A stretch of DNA of 32,489 nt from Anaerolineae bacterium (GCA_016928235.1 JAFGLD010000043.1:1-32489); one strand, 5' to 3'. Numbered from the stretch's first letter, positions 16,830 to 25,137 are shown. Program-made: numbers and translations. The notes: generated by a model from the sequence alone, not told the origin.

Positions 16830-18880
16830 GGCTTGTTTAATTTCATGCTCATGGAGCCCAAGACACGAGAGAGCAAGGGGTGCACCTCGGCGAGTAGCAA
16901 TTTCGCATCAGCAACAGTCACGACGGAGAGAAGAAAGGAGGACAGGAGAAATGGGATGAAGAACAAGCCTCTCATCCATATGGAGAGCGGTGGTAGTGCC
17001 AGGAAAACTACCGCGTGAACGCCAAAAATCACCATCGATTTCACATAGGGCAGCGTATCGACAGCAATATCTCGCCGCCGCAGAAAGTGGACGTTTAGCG
17101 GATTAGTGATGATGTTACCCGCCAGAGTTGCCAGTGCCGCTCCTGTAATTCCCATGTAGGGAATGAGCAAGAGGTTGCCAATGACAGTGACCAGCATGTG
17201 GGCTGTATTGATCATAGGCGGTTTAGTTGTATCGCCGATGGCAACCAGTGACGTTCCCAGTATATACCCCACCATGTAAAAGCACGAAGCAATCATCAAG
17301 ACAATGAGAGGCCATGTGCTGGGCTCATACTCAACCGTAAAAAACAAAACGACCAACTCGCGACCAAACAATAATGTAACGAGCGCGCCCAGAAGTGTAA
17401 TGAACGCAATTAATCGGTTGGAGTTGTTTAATAGTTTAGCCAATCGCTCAAGCTGTTTCTCGGCATAGAAACGCGAGATATAGGGAAAATACACCATGCG
17501 ATAGGCTTCAAAGATCGGGGTGAGCGAATCCGGGATTTTGCGGGCAATCTCATAGTAGGCAACACCCTCTGTTCCCAGCAAAATTCCAATCAGCACAGTA
17601 TCGATGCGATTGAATATAAACGACAGAATGTTGTTAACCTGTAAAGGTGCTCCAAACTTGATTAGCCGGCGAAGAATATCGATATCAAACTCCAGCCGCT
17701 TCTCAACCGGCAGGCTAATAAGAGTGAAGATCAAAGCAACAATCAAAGCCAGACATCTTGCATATATCAAGCCAAGGAAACCTAACCGGAACCATAGTAC
17801 AAAAAAGACAACCAATATGATGTTAACTAACCCGGCAATGAAATCGCTAATGCCAAGTCTGCCAAACTGCAAAAAGCTTTGGAGTGCTGATTGCATCAAG
17901 CAGAGCAATGTCTCAAGCAAAAACAATATGGGGATAAAAACCACCAGTTCCTGCTCGATACTCGATCCAAATAGTGCTGCGATTTGTGTTCGCAACGGGA
18001 TAGCAATAAGGCTGACTATGGCAATAATCAGCAAACGAAAATATATAACTGTGCTAAAAGTACGTCGCTTGGTATCGGCATCGTGAGCATCACCGATAAA
18101 TACAGGGAGTGCCGAATCCAGTCCAAAACCGCTGATTTGGCCTAGAAAGAGAACGATGAGGCGGAGAAACACAAAGGAGCCATAGTCTTCAGCAGGCATT
18201 GCCCGTGTTACGATGAACACAATAGCAAAGCTGAAAAAAAGCGAAGAAAGTCTACCTAGACCGGTAAACGCGGTGCCGCCAACAAGGCGCGAGAATATGG
18301 ATGATTCCTTCACAGACTCTGTCATTGTTGAATTACGTTGGTTATTCTCCCCTGTGTTTTCCGTTGCTTGTGCCGAATCCTTGTCTGTCTGGTAGCCAGT
18401 ATCTACACCCAGCAAACCCCATTCCAGCTTGCCATTCTCCGATGTGTCGATATTTGGCTGCGCTTCAACAACATGCTTGTGCTCAGCACAAATTGCAACC
18501 TTGTCTGGTTCATCGGCCTCCTGGTATATCTTGATGAGATTGTCCAGCATAGCAATCTGAGTATGTCGATCAGCGCCTTGTTCCGCAGCTTCCAATGCTT
18601 CCATGTAGCGAAGGATGGCCTTACGAGTCTCTCCTCGACTGGCATGAATCCGTCCCAGATTCGCTAAGATTCGTCCTATTGTTTGCGATGCGCCAGATTG
18701 GTTGGCAATCTCTAATGCCTCGTGCAGAATCTCCCGTGCCTGTTCGATCTCTTCAAGCCTAATATAAGCTTCCCCCAAGGAGGAGAGTGCACAAGCCTCA
18801 GATTGCTTGTTGCCGGCACACCGTGCTTCGACGAGAGTTTGTTGGCATTGCGCTATCTGCTGGTTGATGACATTAGTCAT
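16826..18880 (-). CDS. TPR domain fused to a Wzx-type oligosaccharide flippase
   Basis: One uninterrupted 684-residue frame. Residues 20-125 form about three TPR units (ACALSSLGEAYIRLEEIEQA, then ILANLGRIHASRGETRKAIL). Residues 130-185 are a polar linker rich in Asn, Thr, Glu and Gln. From about 190 the protein is a polytopic MATE/MOP-superfamily flippase (RLVGGTAFTGLGRLSSLFFS, RAMPAEDYGSFVFLRLIVLF, GLDSALPVFIGD) with about 12-14 membrane segments. It would move the lipid-linked repeat across the membrane. Met186 (18325) might be an internal start for a plain flippase of about 499 residues, but no Shine-Dalgarno sequence is close. The cytoplasmic TPR could recruit the glycosyltransferases or the BY-kinase. 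That is inference. Confidence 0.85.
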   Translation of the reverse strand: MTNVINQQIAQCQQTLVEARCAGNKQSEACALSSLGEAYIRLEEIEQAREILHEALEIANQSGASQTIGRILANLGRIHASRGETRKAILRYMEALEAAEQGADRHTQIAMLDNLIKIYQEADEPDKVAICAEHKHVVEAQPNIDTSENGKLEWGLLGVDTGYQTDKDSAQATENTGENNQRNSTMTESVKESSIFSRLVGGTAFTGLGRLSSLFFSFAIVFIVTRAMPAEDYGSFVFLRLIVLFLGQISGFGLDSALPVFIGDAHDADTKRRTFSTVIYFRLLIIAIVSLIAIPLRTQIAALFGSSIEQELVVFIPILFLLETLLCLMQSALQSFLQFGRLGISDFIAGLVNIILVVFFVLWFRLGFLGLIYARCLALIVALIFTLISLPVEKRLEFDIDILRRLIKFGAPLQVNNILSFIFNRIDTVLIGILLGTEGVAYYEIARKIPDSLTPIFEAYRMVYFPYISRFYAEKQLERLAKLLNNSNRLIAFITLLGALVTLLFGRELVVLFFTVEYEPSTWPLIVLMIASCFYMVGYILGTSLVAIGDTTKPPMINTAHMLVTVIGNLLLIPYMGITGAALATLAGNIITNPLNVHFLRRRDIAVDTLPYVKSMVIFGVHAVVFLALPPLSIWMRGLFFIPFLLSSFLLSVVTVADAKLLLAEVHPLLSRVLGSMSMKLNKP

Positions 18881-18904
18881 GGATGATATTGATTATGAGG
18901 AAAT

Positions 18905-18935
18905 ATTATAATAGTTGAAGAGGCTTACCATTCAA
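18905..18935 (-). promoter_or_regulatory. Probable promoter of the TPR-flippase/glycosyltransferase operon
   Basis: On the minus strand TTGAAT (18935-18930) is followed after 16 bp by TATTAT (18913-18908). An overlapping TATAAT lies at 18910-18905, with 19-bp spacing. The start codon is 25-30 bp further on, so the leader would be short. No strong Shine-Dalgarno is visible. This would make the genes from 18880 down to about 4116 one transcript. Confidence 0.5.
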
Positions 18936-19322
18936 TCGCTAAGGAATGGGGATTAAATAACTTTCCCAGTTGATCTTGCAATAAAGACTATGGATGGGTA
19001 AGTTAATATATTCTCATTCCTAAAGATCGTTTTCCGCGCTTTACTTTTGTTCGGAAAAACGACTTTCACGAGCAAGCCGCCTTAGATCACAGTTTTCTAT
19101 CCGCGGAAAAAGGTCGTCTTCCCAACGCCAAGAACTAACCTCCAACTGTTCCTTGCTGATTCGAAAAGCGCGCAATATAGGCTAACTTGCCACGCTCAAC
19201 CAGGACACTGCCATATCACTTTTGCTTGCATTGCTCATGCCGGACCCGGATATATGTCTCAAAGCATTTTGATATCTGTCGAGTGTCGAGAATAGTAGAG
19301 AACCAATGGATATAGACATGGC
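18936..19322. other. Intergenic stretch between flippase and polymerase
   Basis: No gene is supported here. It contains a 9-bp perfect inverted repeat TTTTCCGCG (19030-19038) and CGCGGAAAA (19102-19110), 63 bp apart. Two further CGGAAAAA-type runs lie between or next to the arms, and a short direct repeat TGTCGAG lies around 19278-19290. No T tract follows, so it is not a clear terminator. Confidence 0.5.
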
Positions 19323-20900
19323 TCAAATCTCCGCCTTTTCTTGTTTAACATTGTAGATGTACCATAGATTCCTGTTGGTAGATGGCTTCTTCTTATTATC
19401 AACATTGTTGAAGCGCAATATAACCTCATTAATTCCCCACATTAAACCGAGCACAGGTGCCCAGTTTGCCTGCATGTAGATCGGGTTCACGAATGCCGCG
19501 ATAGCGATTCCCAGATAGGCTGTCACGAATCCTAATAACACCGCTCTGAATTGTGGTTCTTTCACAACATGCCAGTGCCGGAAACCACGGACAACAAATA
19601 TGATGGATATCAAAACGAAACACAAATACCCTAGCAGCCCTGATTTGAGCATAACAAAAAAGTGTCCATTATGGATATATCCGCGCCCATCAAAGTATTG
19701 CCAATCCAAACGATTATCGTAGGGGCGATAATATGCTCCCAAACCAACACCAAAAACAGGTCTATTCTCGAGTTGTTGTATGGCATAATCCGCTTCGATG
19801 ATGCGGAATTGAAAGCTGTTACCTTCCGTATAGGTATCTGATTTCACAAGTGATATGAACCGATCCCCGGCGGCCTGCGCAACTTGGGCTACTTTTGATT
19901 CGGGCATGCTCAGAGATATCATTACGACTACTGCCACCAGTAACGCACCAGCCATACCATAAATAGTAAACCGTTGCCATCCGGCTCGATTTCCCAAGTA
20001 GGCGAGGATCATAGCCGACAAGGCAAGACTGGCCCAGAAATTACGATTGTAAGTAAACAAAAGCGCCATGCCAAGCGGCACGAACAAAACCCAATCTCGA
20101 ATACGTGTCGGACGTAAGTGCAGTAGATTGGCTAACACGACAGAAAACATTATCAGTATCAATCCTTCACCTGGGAGATCGGCAACCCGAGTGACGTCCT
20201 TGTAACGTACGCCTTCTGTCAGAAGCGATTCAACCCGCCCGACTCGCACCAACTCCACCCCGGGGAAAGCTACTTGAAGGATGATGAGAGCTGCTGCAAT
20301 CAATGCTCCCATGTACAAACCGGCCAGCAGCCAACTCAACTGCTTCTCGCTGCGAACGATATTGGTAGCGCTGAAAAAAATCAGATAGTATGCTATGCAC
20401 CTGATCTCCGGAATCGCCAGGCGAATGATCATCGGTGGCGAGGAAAAGACTTTGGAAATGCTCATTTGTGACATTTCCCGGCTGAACCCGAGCCAGGTAG
20501 CGATGAGAGCAACCAATACAAATAGCATCAAAGGGAGGTCGAGTGGGCTACTGAGCAATGTATAGTCACGCTCAGCAAGAAGGCGTAACATCATTAAGCC
20601 AAACGGTATCAACAGAACCAAATCGGTAACAAAAATACGCCCCGGACCTATACTTGCGATGACTGGTATATCTTCAAAGGGAATAGCAGTTGATGTTGCC
20701 AGGACAAGGCTTACTATAAACAACTCTGGATGTTTATAAGCAATTCCCAAGAAGAATCCCAAGGCAATCAGCAAAAACACTGCAATAGGAGAGGCGGCCA
20801 CGAAAACTAAGCCGAGCACAAGGCCGCCCACAACAGCAATGACGATAGGTAACATGGTGTTGGTTACCGTAAGATTGGGTCTGGTGAGTAGTCGAAGCAT
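19323..20900 (-). CDS. O-antigen ligase/polymerase family membrane protein (Wzy-like)
   Basis: A 525-residue protein with about 12 hydrophobic segments. The diagnostic Wzy_C/WaaL region is present: LLFTYNRNFWASLALSAMIL, then a large loop with IIEADYAIQQLENRPVFGVG, GAYYRPYDNR and YIHNGHFFVMLKSGLLGYL. Enzymes of this family join undecaprenyl-linked repeats or ligate a polymer to an acceptor. With a flippase and a chain-length kinase next door, polymerase is the better guess. It is the only polymerase candidate in the window. The hydrophilic C-terminal tail (NKKKPSTNRNLW) is likely cytoplasmic. Gaps of 442 bp and 670 bp flank it, so it may be its own transcription unit. Confidence 0.85.
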   Translation of the reverse strand: MLRLLTRPNLTVTNTMLPIVIAVVGGLVLGLVFVAASPIAVFLLIALGFFLGIAYKHPELFIVSLVLATSTAIPFEDIPVIASIGPGRIFVTDLVLLIPFGLMMLRLLAERDYTLLSSPLDLPLMLFVLVALIATWLGFSREMSQMSISKVFSSPPMIIRLAIPEIRCIAYYLIFFSATNIVRSEKQLSWLLAGLYMGALIAAALIILQVAFPGVELVRVGRVESLLTEGVRYKDVTRVADLPGEGLILIMFSVVLANLLHLRPTRIRDWVLFVPLGMALLFTYNRNFWASLALSAMILAYLGNRAGWQRFTIYGMAGALLVAVVVMISLSMPESKVAQVAQAAGDRFISLVKSDTYTEGNSFQFRIIEADYAIQQLENRPVFGVGLGAYYRPYDNRLDWQYFDGRGYIHNGHFFVMLKSGLLGYLCFVLISIIFVVRGFRHWHVVKEPQFRAVLLGFVTAYLGIAIAAFVNPIYMQANWAPVLGLMWGINEVILRFNNVDNKKKPSTNRNLWYIYNVKQEKAEI

Positions 20901-20946
20901 CAGTGACCTAAACCTTTTTTAGCCTGTACATTGCATTCTTCACATC

Positions 20947-20974
20947 ATCATAGGATTGTTGGTTTGCAATACAA
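20947..20974 (-). promoter_or_regulatory. Possible promoter of the polymerase gene
   Basis: On the minus strand TTGTAT (20974-20969), a 16-bp spacer and TATGAT (20952-20947) lie about 47 bp upstream of the ATG at 20900. The -10 is a good match and the -35 is weak. Confidence 0.35.
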
Positions 20975-21002
20975 CCTTTACCTGGCAAGTGCCTGATCGG
21001 GA

Positions 21003-21170
21003 TTAGAGAAGATGGCTTCTCTGAACCTGAAGGGGCCCGGGAATAACCTTAGGGTCTTTACTACTACAGTTGTCCAGATAAGTTTTTGCCGGATAAGTGC
21101 AATATTGTGTAAAGCATAAAAGGTAAATATGTAAAACGTAAGCCCCTGGCAAATAGCTGCTTGCCGGCAA
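21003..21170. repeat. Cluster of short hairpins upstream of the polymerase gene
   Basis: A perfect 7-bp stem AGAGAAG-atgg-CTTCTCT lies at 21005-21022. GATAAGT occurs twice, 15 bp apart (21077-21083 and 21092-21098). GGCAA (21148-21152) pairs with TTGCC (21161-21165). The 10-bp palindrome TTGCCGGCAA lies at 21161-21170. None has a T tract in the minus direction, so these look more like protein-binding sites or leader-RNA structure than terminators. Confidence 0.5.
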
Positions 21171-21178
21171 TCTGTTAG

Positions 21179-21260
21179 ATTATCACGATTAGATTTTCCA
21201 AGCGGGAAACACGTTCCCATTTTTGCGTTACTACGCTTCAGTGCCGTAAATCGTGATAAT
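21179..21260. repeat. 12-bp perfect inverted repeat enclosing two small hairpins
   Basis: ATTATCACGATT (21179-21190) and AATCGTGATAAT (21249-21260) are perfect reverse complements. Between them sit GGGAA-N5-TTCCC (21203-21217) and GCGT-tact-ACGC (21225-21236), so a transcript could fold into a three-way junction. No coding function is supported. The only minus-strand frame here, about 80 codons at 20978-21220, has no recognisable protein character. Confidence 0.6.
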
Positions 21261-21331
21261 GTCTATTACATATTTACTCGCTCCATATGATTGCTGGTCG
21301 AAAACTTCCCTGGAGATCTATACTTCTCAGA

Positions 21332-21435
21332 CATCTTCTAATGGAGAAATCAAACTAACAAAATCGGGGAGAGGTACAGCGCACTGTGCTCGGCCCTGAT
21401 GCTGTCAATTTGAATGGCTTTCTCCATTAGTGATG
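21332..21435. repeat. Long imperfect inverted repeat, 12-bp perfect core
   Basis: CTAATGGAGAAA (21338-21349) pairs perfectly with TTTCTCCATTAG (21419-21430). Pairing extends outward as CATC (21332-21335)/GATG (21432-21435) across a small bulge. It extends inward as TCAAA (21350-21354)/TTTGA (21409-21413) after a 5-nt bulge, then ACAGC (21376-21380)/GCTGT (21401-21405). About 26 pairs in all make a 104-nt stem. A further hairpin CAAATC/GATTTG lies at 21453-21471. It could be a structured leader RNA or a small MITE. No homologue is recognised. Confidence 0.6.
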
Positions 21436-21570
21436 AACAAGTAATGGTTACGCAAATCTACTCCGGATTTGTACCCATGAGAACAGTTTTTTACCTGGAA
21501 CAACATGCAACCATAGATTTCTAACCATAGCTTGAGACAGCCTGCTATCTGCCAACCGTTGTTTTGGTAC

Positions 21571-22878
21571 CTAATCTACTGAAGGCTGATAATACTTGCG
21601 GTATGGGCGTGGAACATCGTATTCAGCCCGGTTAATCACCACCCCGATCAAGTCAGAATGAGCCGTAGCCAGTTCCCGCCGAATAATTGAAAGATCTTTG
21701 CGACGCACTTCTCCTCGTCTCGCTATGAGAATCACACTATCTACCACTGTCACTAACGATGTTACATCTGCCACAGCAAGATAGGCCGGCGTATCGATCA
21801 GTATCACATCGGCTTGTGATTTCAATGTAGTGAGCAAATTTCTCATCAGCTCAGAACCCAACAGCACGTTAGGATTGTCGGGAAGTGTTCCACTGGCGAT
21901 TAAGTCCAGGTTCGGAATACTTGTATGCTGGAGCACATCCTTGAGTTCGGCCTGGCCGGACAACAGGGTACTGAGCCCAACCCGGTGTGAATGGCCAAAA
22001 AAGTCATGTAGCGAAGGACGACGCATATCTGTATCGATCAGAACGACATGTTGACCTGTCCTGGCGATGGTGATGGCCAGGTTTGTCACAATGGTCGATT
22101 TCCCCTCTTGCGGATTTGCGCTTGTCACGAGAAAGCTCATTGTCTCGCCGGTCTTTGCCTTCCGTGCAAAGATATTTGTACATAAACGAATGAAGAGTTC
22201 GCTATAAGGATAGGCATCAACCAGATAACCCGATCGGTGCTCCTCTTTATCAACCGGTATTGAAGCCAGTACCGGCAACTCTGCAAGCGTAGCGATCTCT
22301 TCCTCCGTGTGCACGCGTGCGTCGATGCCATCATAGAGAAAGGCTAACCCGGCCCCTCCCACCGTTCCAGCCATGACAGCAAGCATAACTGCCAGAATGG
22401 TATCCTTAAACCCTGGTGACGAAGGATATCCGGCCGGTTGCACAACGGAAAGTCGATTCCTAACCGTGCGTTGGCTCACCATGACATCGGCTAGTGTGTT
22501 GGCTGCATCCTGGGCCAGTTGTGGATTGGTTGACTGTACAGTGAGTTGCAGTAACTCGGTACCTTGAAGCGCTTTAGCAGTGACCGAGGGCATCTCCGAC
22601 TGAGCTATACCCAGCCTGTCCCGCAATTCGCCCAGAACCGGGCTGCTGGTCGCAATTGAGACATAGGTGTTCATAATGCGATCCGAGTAATTGAGATCAT
22701 AAGTGCGGTAATCTTGCGATCCACCAGTGATCGTGGGGATATGAATAGTGGCAGATGTCGTATAGATCGGTGGTTTTGAGAGTTTACCAACTGTGGCTGT
22801 GATTGTGGCTACAAGCGCAGTAGCAATGATTATTTGCTTGCGTCTCCACAAGATCTGAAGATACTGTGACAGATTCAT
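21571..22878 (-). CDS. Wzz-domain BY-kinase (CpsD/CapB-type tyrosine kinase)
   Basis: A 435-residue protein from the ATG at 22878 (MNLSQYLQILWRRKQIIIA), the usual Wzz start. A TTG at 23001 would add 41 residues of atypical composition and has no Shine-Dalgarno. The first membrane segment is at about 17-35. A short outer loop of about 140 residues leads to a second segment (TILAVMLAVMAGTVGGAGLA). The cytoplasmic kinase follows, with Walker A SANPQEGKST, Walker A' VVLIDTDMRRPS and Walker B DVILIDTPA. The C-terminal Tyr cluster (YDVPRPYRKYYQ) is the expected autophosphorylation site. It would regulate chain length and export. Adaptor and kinase in one chain resembles Wzc, but the short loop resembles CapA/YveK. 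Confidence 0.9.
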   Translation of the reverse strand: MNLSQYLQILWRRKQIIIATALVATITATVGKLSKPPIYTTSATIHIPTITGGSQDYRTYDLNYSDRIMNTYVSIATSSPVLGELRDRLGIAQSEMPSVTAKALQGTELLQLTVQSTNPQLAQDAANTLADVMVSQRTVRNRLSVVQPAGYPSSPGFKDTILAVMLAVMAGTVGGAGLAFLYDGIDARVHTEEEIATLAELPVLASIPVDKEEHRSGYLVDAYPYSELFIRLCTNIFARKAKTGETMSFLVTSANPQEGKSTIVTNLAITIARTGQHVVLIDTDMRRPSLHDFFGHSHRVGLSTLLSGQAELKDVLQHTSIPNLDLIASGTLPDNPNVLLGSELMRNLLTTLKSQADVILIDTPAYLAVADVTSLVTVVDSVILIARRGEVRRKDLSIIRRELATAHSDLIGVVINRAEYDVPRPYRKYYQPSVD

Positions 22879-23001
22879 CAATTTTAGATAGGGTGGTAAA
22901 AACTTTCTGCTGCCGGGCAGGCTGTTTTTAGCCCCTCTCCTTTCCGTTGAATTACCCTCGCCCCATAACTCGCGAAGATACGAGATGAACAACACAGACA
23001 A

Positions 23002-23525
23002 AATAACAGGCAGTTATGAATGCATACTCAGTAAACCGCAACGCACACCCAGGCAAGGGTGACCTTGTCATTGAGGTCTACTGATACTCACAAACCAGGT
23101 ATATACACAAAAATTCACACACGTTGGTATATCCCTGCCTATGCATTACAGTGTACTTCCAACTTGGTATTACTCAAACACACCCTGTTGAAACATCGGG
23201 GACAACCCATAACTCGATGATCAAGTTTTTGGGTAGCTATTCAGCTTTTAGCTGTAAACTAAAACTCGTCACTTATCACTCAAAACTGTCAAGCAGCCGT
23301 CACCAATAAACTCAATTGTTACGTTTTTGGTCTACATCATTCAGGTGCTCAGTTTTCAGTGAATAGTTTTTTATGGCACGACAATCGCTGTTGCCCTTGC
23401 AATAAGACGACAACTCATCAAGGCCTTGTATGGTTTTAGGACATTTTCTACTCTACACATACCTCTACCTTTGGCCTATGACTTTAAACTGACCACTAAT
23501 CAATGTTAAAAACTTGATGAGTGTG
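23002..23525. other. Intergenic stretch upstream of the BY-kinase
   Basis: AT-rich and without a supported gene. It holds a hairpin CAAGG-gtga-CCTTG (23054-23067) and an 11-bp inverted pair ATCAAGTTTTT (23220-23230) and AAAAACTTGAT (23508-23518). The complement of 23212-23230 matches 17 of 19 bases of 29386-29404, which lies in the IS remnant's right end, so decayed IS-derived DNA may be present. No convincing promoter for the kinase gene was found. Confidence 0.45.
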
Positions 23526-23586
23526 AAAAACTATCAGCCATTGTACACAGGTTACCCAATTTGGGCCACCTACAAACAATGGCTGA
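23526..23586 (-). terminator. Strong intrinsic terminator after the priming transferase gene
   Basis: An 11-bp perfect stem joins TCAGCCATTGT (23534-23544) and ACAATGGCTGA (23576-23586). Inner pairs AGGT/ACCT (23549-23552/23068-equivalent at 23568-23571) and CCCAA/TTGGG (23555-23559/23561-23565) bring it to about 20 bp in 53 nt. Read on the minus strand it is followed after three bases by TTTTT (23530-23526). It lies 80 bp past the stop at 23666, so the priming transferase is probably a separate transcript from the kinase. Confidence 0.65.
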
Positions 23587-23665
23587 CGAATGAAACCTGA
23601 TATACAGCAATTCCTCAAGGTTGAGGCGCTTGCTTCTAAAGAAATGTCAACAGAATCCTGGTTGG

Positions 23666-24400
23666 TTACCGGGCACCTTTACCAGAGAAGACCGCCTGTG
23701 GAGTCTTGCACAAAATCTTCAAATCCAACCACAGCGATTGGCTTTCAGCATATTGAATATCGAGACGAACCATCTCTTCAAAGCTGACGGAGCTACGGGC
23801 CACTACCTGCCAAAGACCAGTCAACCCCGGTTTGGCGGCCAGGCGATTCAGGTGCATTGTATCATACATTTCCACCTCATATGGGATCGGTGGCCTTGGC
23901 CCAACCAGACTCATGTCACCTTTAAGGATATTCCAGAACTGTGGCAACTCATCCATGCTGGTCTTGCGCAGAAGCCGCCCTATACGAGTAATACGTGGAT
24001 CGTTGGCTATCTTGTATTGGCACTCTCTCGCCGCATTCGTCTTTTGAAGCAATCCCAGGGTTTTTTCGTCACCATTGATATAAGCTTCGGTAAACTTACG
24101 ATGAACACCACTGTCCGAATCCTGATACATGGTGCGAAACTTATAAAAAGTGAAAGTCTTCATTTCCCCAAGATGTCCTTGCCGACCACGGCGTCGGACA
24201 GAAGCCACTCGTTCTTGAGCGAAGATTGGCGATCCTGGCGAATCGAGCATAATCAAAACAGCTAAAATGAGAAAAAGAGGAGCTAATAATATCAAAACCG
24301 ACAGGCTGACAACAACATCCAGGCATCTTTTGAGAAGGAGATACCCCCCTCTCATCTCAGTTCGTTCAATCAATATTCCCAATGTACCTTGACTTTGCAT
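23666..24400 (-). CDS. Sugar-1-phosphate (priming) transferase, bacterial sugar transferase family
   Basis: This 244-residue phosphoglycosyl transferase starts at the ATG at 24400, preceded by GGGGAAGG 5 bp upstream. A TTG at 24415 lies before that site. A single membrane hairpin ([20 protein letters not shown]) comes first. [34 protein letters not shown], the nearby [10 protein letters not shown] and [10 protein letters not shown] follow, all diagnostic of the WcaJ/WbaP/PglC catalytic domain. It has only this domain, without the large N-terminal membrane part of WbaP. It would place the first sugar phosphate on undecaprenyl phosphate. Its terminator and the divergent plus-strand sugar-nucleotide genes support its being the first step of the pathway. 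Confidence 0.92.
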   Translation of the reverse strand: MQSQGTLGILIERTEMRGGYLLLKRCLDVVVSLSVLILLAPLFLILAVLIMLDSPGSPIFAQERVASVRRRGRQGHLGEMKTFTFYKFRTMYQDSDSGVHRKFTEAYINGDEKTLGLLQKTNAARECQYKIANDPRITRIGRLLRKTSMDELPQFWNILKGDMSLVGPRPPIPYEVEMYDTMHLNRLAAKPGLTGLWQVVARSSVSFEEMVRLDIQYAESQSLWLDLKILCKTPQAVFSGKGAR

Positions 24401-24415
24401 CACAACCTTCCCCAA

Positions 24416-24992
24416 TTAGAGCTTACATTAAATCACTTAATCACTAAATAATCCAAAAAACTTATTGGTAGAACGGACCTCCTCATGAATAGCATTCCAG
24501 GAACTGGGAGACTGGGATAGAAAGAAGAGAGTAATGATATCTATTTCCAGTGAAGGAATGCCTTAAAACCATACCTTTTTGACCTGAGTGTAGCAAAGAG
24601 AGCATAGCTTGTAAAGATGTATATTGGTTAGGAACGAGCGTGACACAACATGTTCGTTCAGACTTTGTTCAGATTTCGGTGGTTATTTTGAGAATTTACG
24701 CATATTGTCGGTTGGAACTTTGCTTTCGGAAGCAACAGGGAACATGAATAAATTTCACGAAAATTTCATAAGGATTTTTCTGCATTCATTCGTCAAATCC
24801 GGGCTCAGAAATCGAGTAGTGTAAGGTGCCCCCCCCGGATTATTGATGAAGATACGCCGACGCTGTGGAGATGAGGTCAAACGGCGATCCTTACACATGC
24901 TATTGCTGCCATACTGCTGCCATACTGCTGCCATACTCCTACCATACTCCTGGTCTCCCCACCCCGTGTCCTGTCCCTTTCCACCATCCTGG
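24416..24992. other. Divergent intergenic region, left part
   Basis: No gene is supported. A weak minus-strand promoter (TTGGAT, 18 bp, TTTAAT) lies close to the priming transferase start. GAACGA/TCGTTC with an inner AACATGTT palindrome lies near 24631-24660, and AAATTTCA occurs twice near 24749-24770. A C8 run lies near 24830. The sequence is AT-rich up to about 24820. Confidence 0.4.
24901..24953. repeat. 11-bp tandem repeat, about 4.5 copies
   Basis: The unit ATACTGCTGCC recurs at 24911-24921 and 24922-24932. Diverged copies follow as ATACTCCTACC (24933-24943) and ATACTCCTGG, and a partial copy TATTGCTGCC precedes. With an 11-bp period, roughly one helical turn, it could be a phased protein-binding array or a slippage-prone minisatellite. 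Any reading frame through it is low-complexity and not credible as a gene. Confidence 0.75.
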
Positions 24993-25095
24993 GTATCTTC
25001 TCAATCATTCGAGGAACAATGTCTCTGTCACGATGTTTTTACGCACAAAAAGGTGTTGAAGAACGTGACCCTACCCCTTTTTATTGAGAAGATAC
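24993..25095. mobile_element. Probable 103-bp MITE with 13-bp perfect terminal inverted repeats
   Basis: GTATCTTCTCAAT (24993-25005) and ATTGAGAAGATAC (25083-25095) are perfect reverse complements. Inside are GTCACG/CGTGAC (25027-25032/25064-25069) and a T5/A5 pair, so the whole folds into nested stems. The right end, from CCTACCCC to ATTGAGAAGATAC, matches about 20 of 26 positions with the region at 29409-29434 behind the transposase remnant. It is therefore likely a non-autonomous derivative of that IS family. No target duplication was recognised. Confidence 0.6.
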
Positions 25096-25109
25096 TTGAG
25101 ATCAACAAG

Positions 25110-25137
25110 AACTAATCACTGAGAACTGATCACTAAA
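25110..25137. repeat. Two imperfect 14-bp tandem units
   Basis: AACTAATCACTGAG is followed directly by AACTGATCACTAAA. Similar TAATCACT words occur near 24430-24447, before the priming transferase. This may be intergenic repeat debris. Confidence 0.5.

Noticed and set aside
20978-21220. Minus-strand frame of 80 codons in the gap before the polymerase
   Set aside because: It overlaps several palindromes, has no Shine-Dalgarno and no protein-like pattern. The inverted repeats explain the region better.
22879-23001. Longer N-terminus for the BY-kinase
   Set aside because: The TTG start has no ribosome site and the 41 extra residues are not Wzz-like.
23590-24265. Plus-strand frames opposite the priming transferase
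   Set aside because: They are antisense to a gene with clear family motifs and have no recognisable features of their own.
16826-24400. JUMPStart/ops element of RfaH-controlled polysaccharide operons
   Set aside because: No GGCGGTAG core was found upstream of the minus-strand genes by eye.
24901-24953. CRISPR-like repeat array
   Set aside because: The units are contiguous 11-mers without spacers, and no cas genes are present.
24843-25115. Plus-strand frame of 90 codons in the divergent gap
   Set aside because: It runs through the 11-bp tandem repeat and the MITE, giving low-complexity Cys/His/Pro text.
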